A stretch of DNA of 20,379 bases, from assembly GCA_011763485.2 (NCBI GenBank), contig JAANSK020284379.1, forward strand, positions 1 through 20,379, written 5' to 3'. The DNA comes from Isoetes engelmannii (Eukaryota; Streptophyta; Lycopodiopsida; Isoetales; Isoetaceae). This document shows positions 20,073 to 20,379 of this stretch, in pieces. Numbering within the stretch: position 1 is the stretch's first letter; each line of letters starts with the position of its first letter. The position numbers were made by a program, and so were the translations under genes. The notes under the pieces were generated by a model that ran no database searches, had not been told where the DNA came from, and saw nothing but the letters and a program-made list of their open reading frames with translations.

Positions 20073-20304
20073 ATGAAATCTAGAGCCAAAATTTTGTATG
20101 ATTCTGCAGGAAGGAGGAGATTGCCGCCCAATGATCTCTACCAGCAAAAATAACGCCTCCCTCTCTGCCGTAAAAATTTAATTCAGACAAAAAAATCAAG
20201 GAAAAAAAAGTGGCCGGAAATAGCAAAAAGCGGCGTTACATCTGCCGGAAAAAAGGGTACACCGGCAGCACCCAGAAACCCCAAACACATTTTAAATAAG
20301 TAGA

Positions 20305-20379
20305 CTAGTAAACGTGTGCCCGGCGTTGCCGCGCATAAGCTACTCTTTATGACTCTTTTCTTTAAATCATGTGATTCCG
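20305..20379 (-). mobile_element. 3' end of Helitron B (continues past window)
   Basis: On the - strand: stem-loop GCGCGGC-AAC-GCCGGGC (20334-20318, one mispair), the same 9-nt spacer ACACGTTTA, then CTAG ending at 20305. It abuts base 20304, the first base of Helitron A, with nothing between. The body lies outside the window. Confidence 0.75.

Larger units (their letters stand above)
16863..20304 (-). mobile_element. Non-autonomous Helitron A (3.4 kb) with captured sequence
   Basis: Read on the - strand, the 5' end is TCTACTTATTTAAAATGT (from 20304), identical over 18 nt to Helitron C. The 3' end is the perfect 7-bp stem-loop GCCCGGC-AAC-GCCGGGC (16892-16876), a 9-nt spacer ACACGTTTA, CTAG (16866-16863), then host T (complement of 16862). 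This is the classic Helitron terminus. No Rep/helicase frame is visible, so the copy must be mobilised in trans. The interior contains PPR gene pieces and a spliced-looking gene start, as expected from gene capture. An internal second hairpin lies at 17082-17100. Perfect ends suggest it is young. Confidence 0.8.

Noticed and set aside
1-20379. CRISPR arrays, bacterial operons, rRNA or intact tRNA genes
   Set aside because: None seen; intron structure and element types are those of a plant nuclear genome, and no cloverleaf could be drawn.

Overview
This window is nuclear DNA from a land plant, most likely an angiosperm. Evidence: GT-AG introns of about 65-100 nt with phase-compatible exons, a heavy-metal-associated isoprenylated protein (HIPP, a vascular-plant family), fragments of a pentatricopeptide-repeat (PPR) gene, plant-type LINEs and small Helitrons. 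The species cannot be told from the sequence alone.

Two host genes can be assembled. (1) Bases 334-4198 (+) hold a complete 13-exon gene for an M28 metallopeptidase of the carboxypeptidase Q (CPQ/PGCP) type. It has a signal-peptide-like N-terminus and all metal ligands, and translates to 483 residues. (2) Bases 13666-12695 (-) hold a complete two-exon HIPP gene of 203 residues: a cysteine cluster, an HMA domain with CxxC, a long Lys/Glu tract and a CALM prenylation box.

The rest is mostly mobile DNA and its debris. Bases 4770-5816 hold a broken LINE (end of ORF1 and start of ORF2). A Helitron on the + strand spans 5817-7888 and was itself hit by a 5'-truncated LINE (about 6030-7348) that left a 17-nt target-site duplication. 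Bases 8255-9980 hold simple and tandem repeats. Two diverged direct repeats (10183-10816 and 14349-14935) bracket the HIPP gene. Bases 15180-16520 hold further tandem repeats, including a 98-bp doublet rich in GTACG words. A 3.4-kb Helitron on the - strand fills 16863-20304; it carries PPR fragments and a spliced-looking organelle-transit-like leader. A second Helitron of the same family joins it head-to-tail at 20304/20305 and runs off the window.

No operon-like cooperation is expected. The two host genes look unrelated: one a secreted or vesicular dipeptidase-type enzyme, the other a membrane-anchored metal-binding protein. The strongest new observation is the Helitron family. Its ends recur three times (two 5' ends, three 3' ends), so full boundaries, a head-to-tail junction, a nested LINE, an internal second terminator and captured gene pieces can be read directly from this one window.
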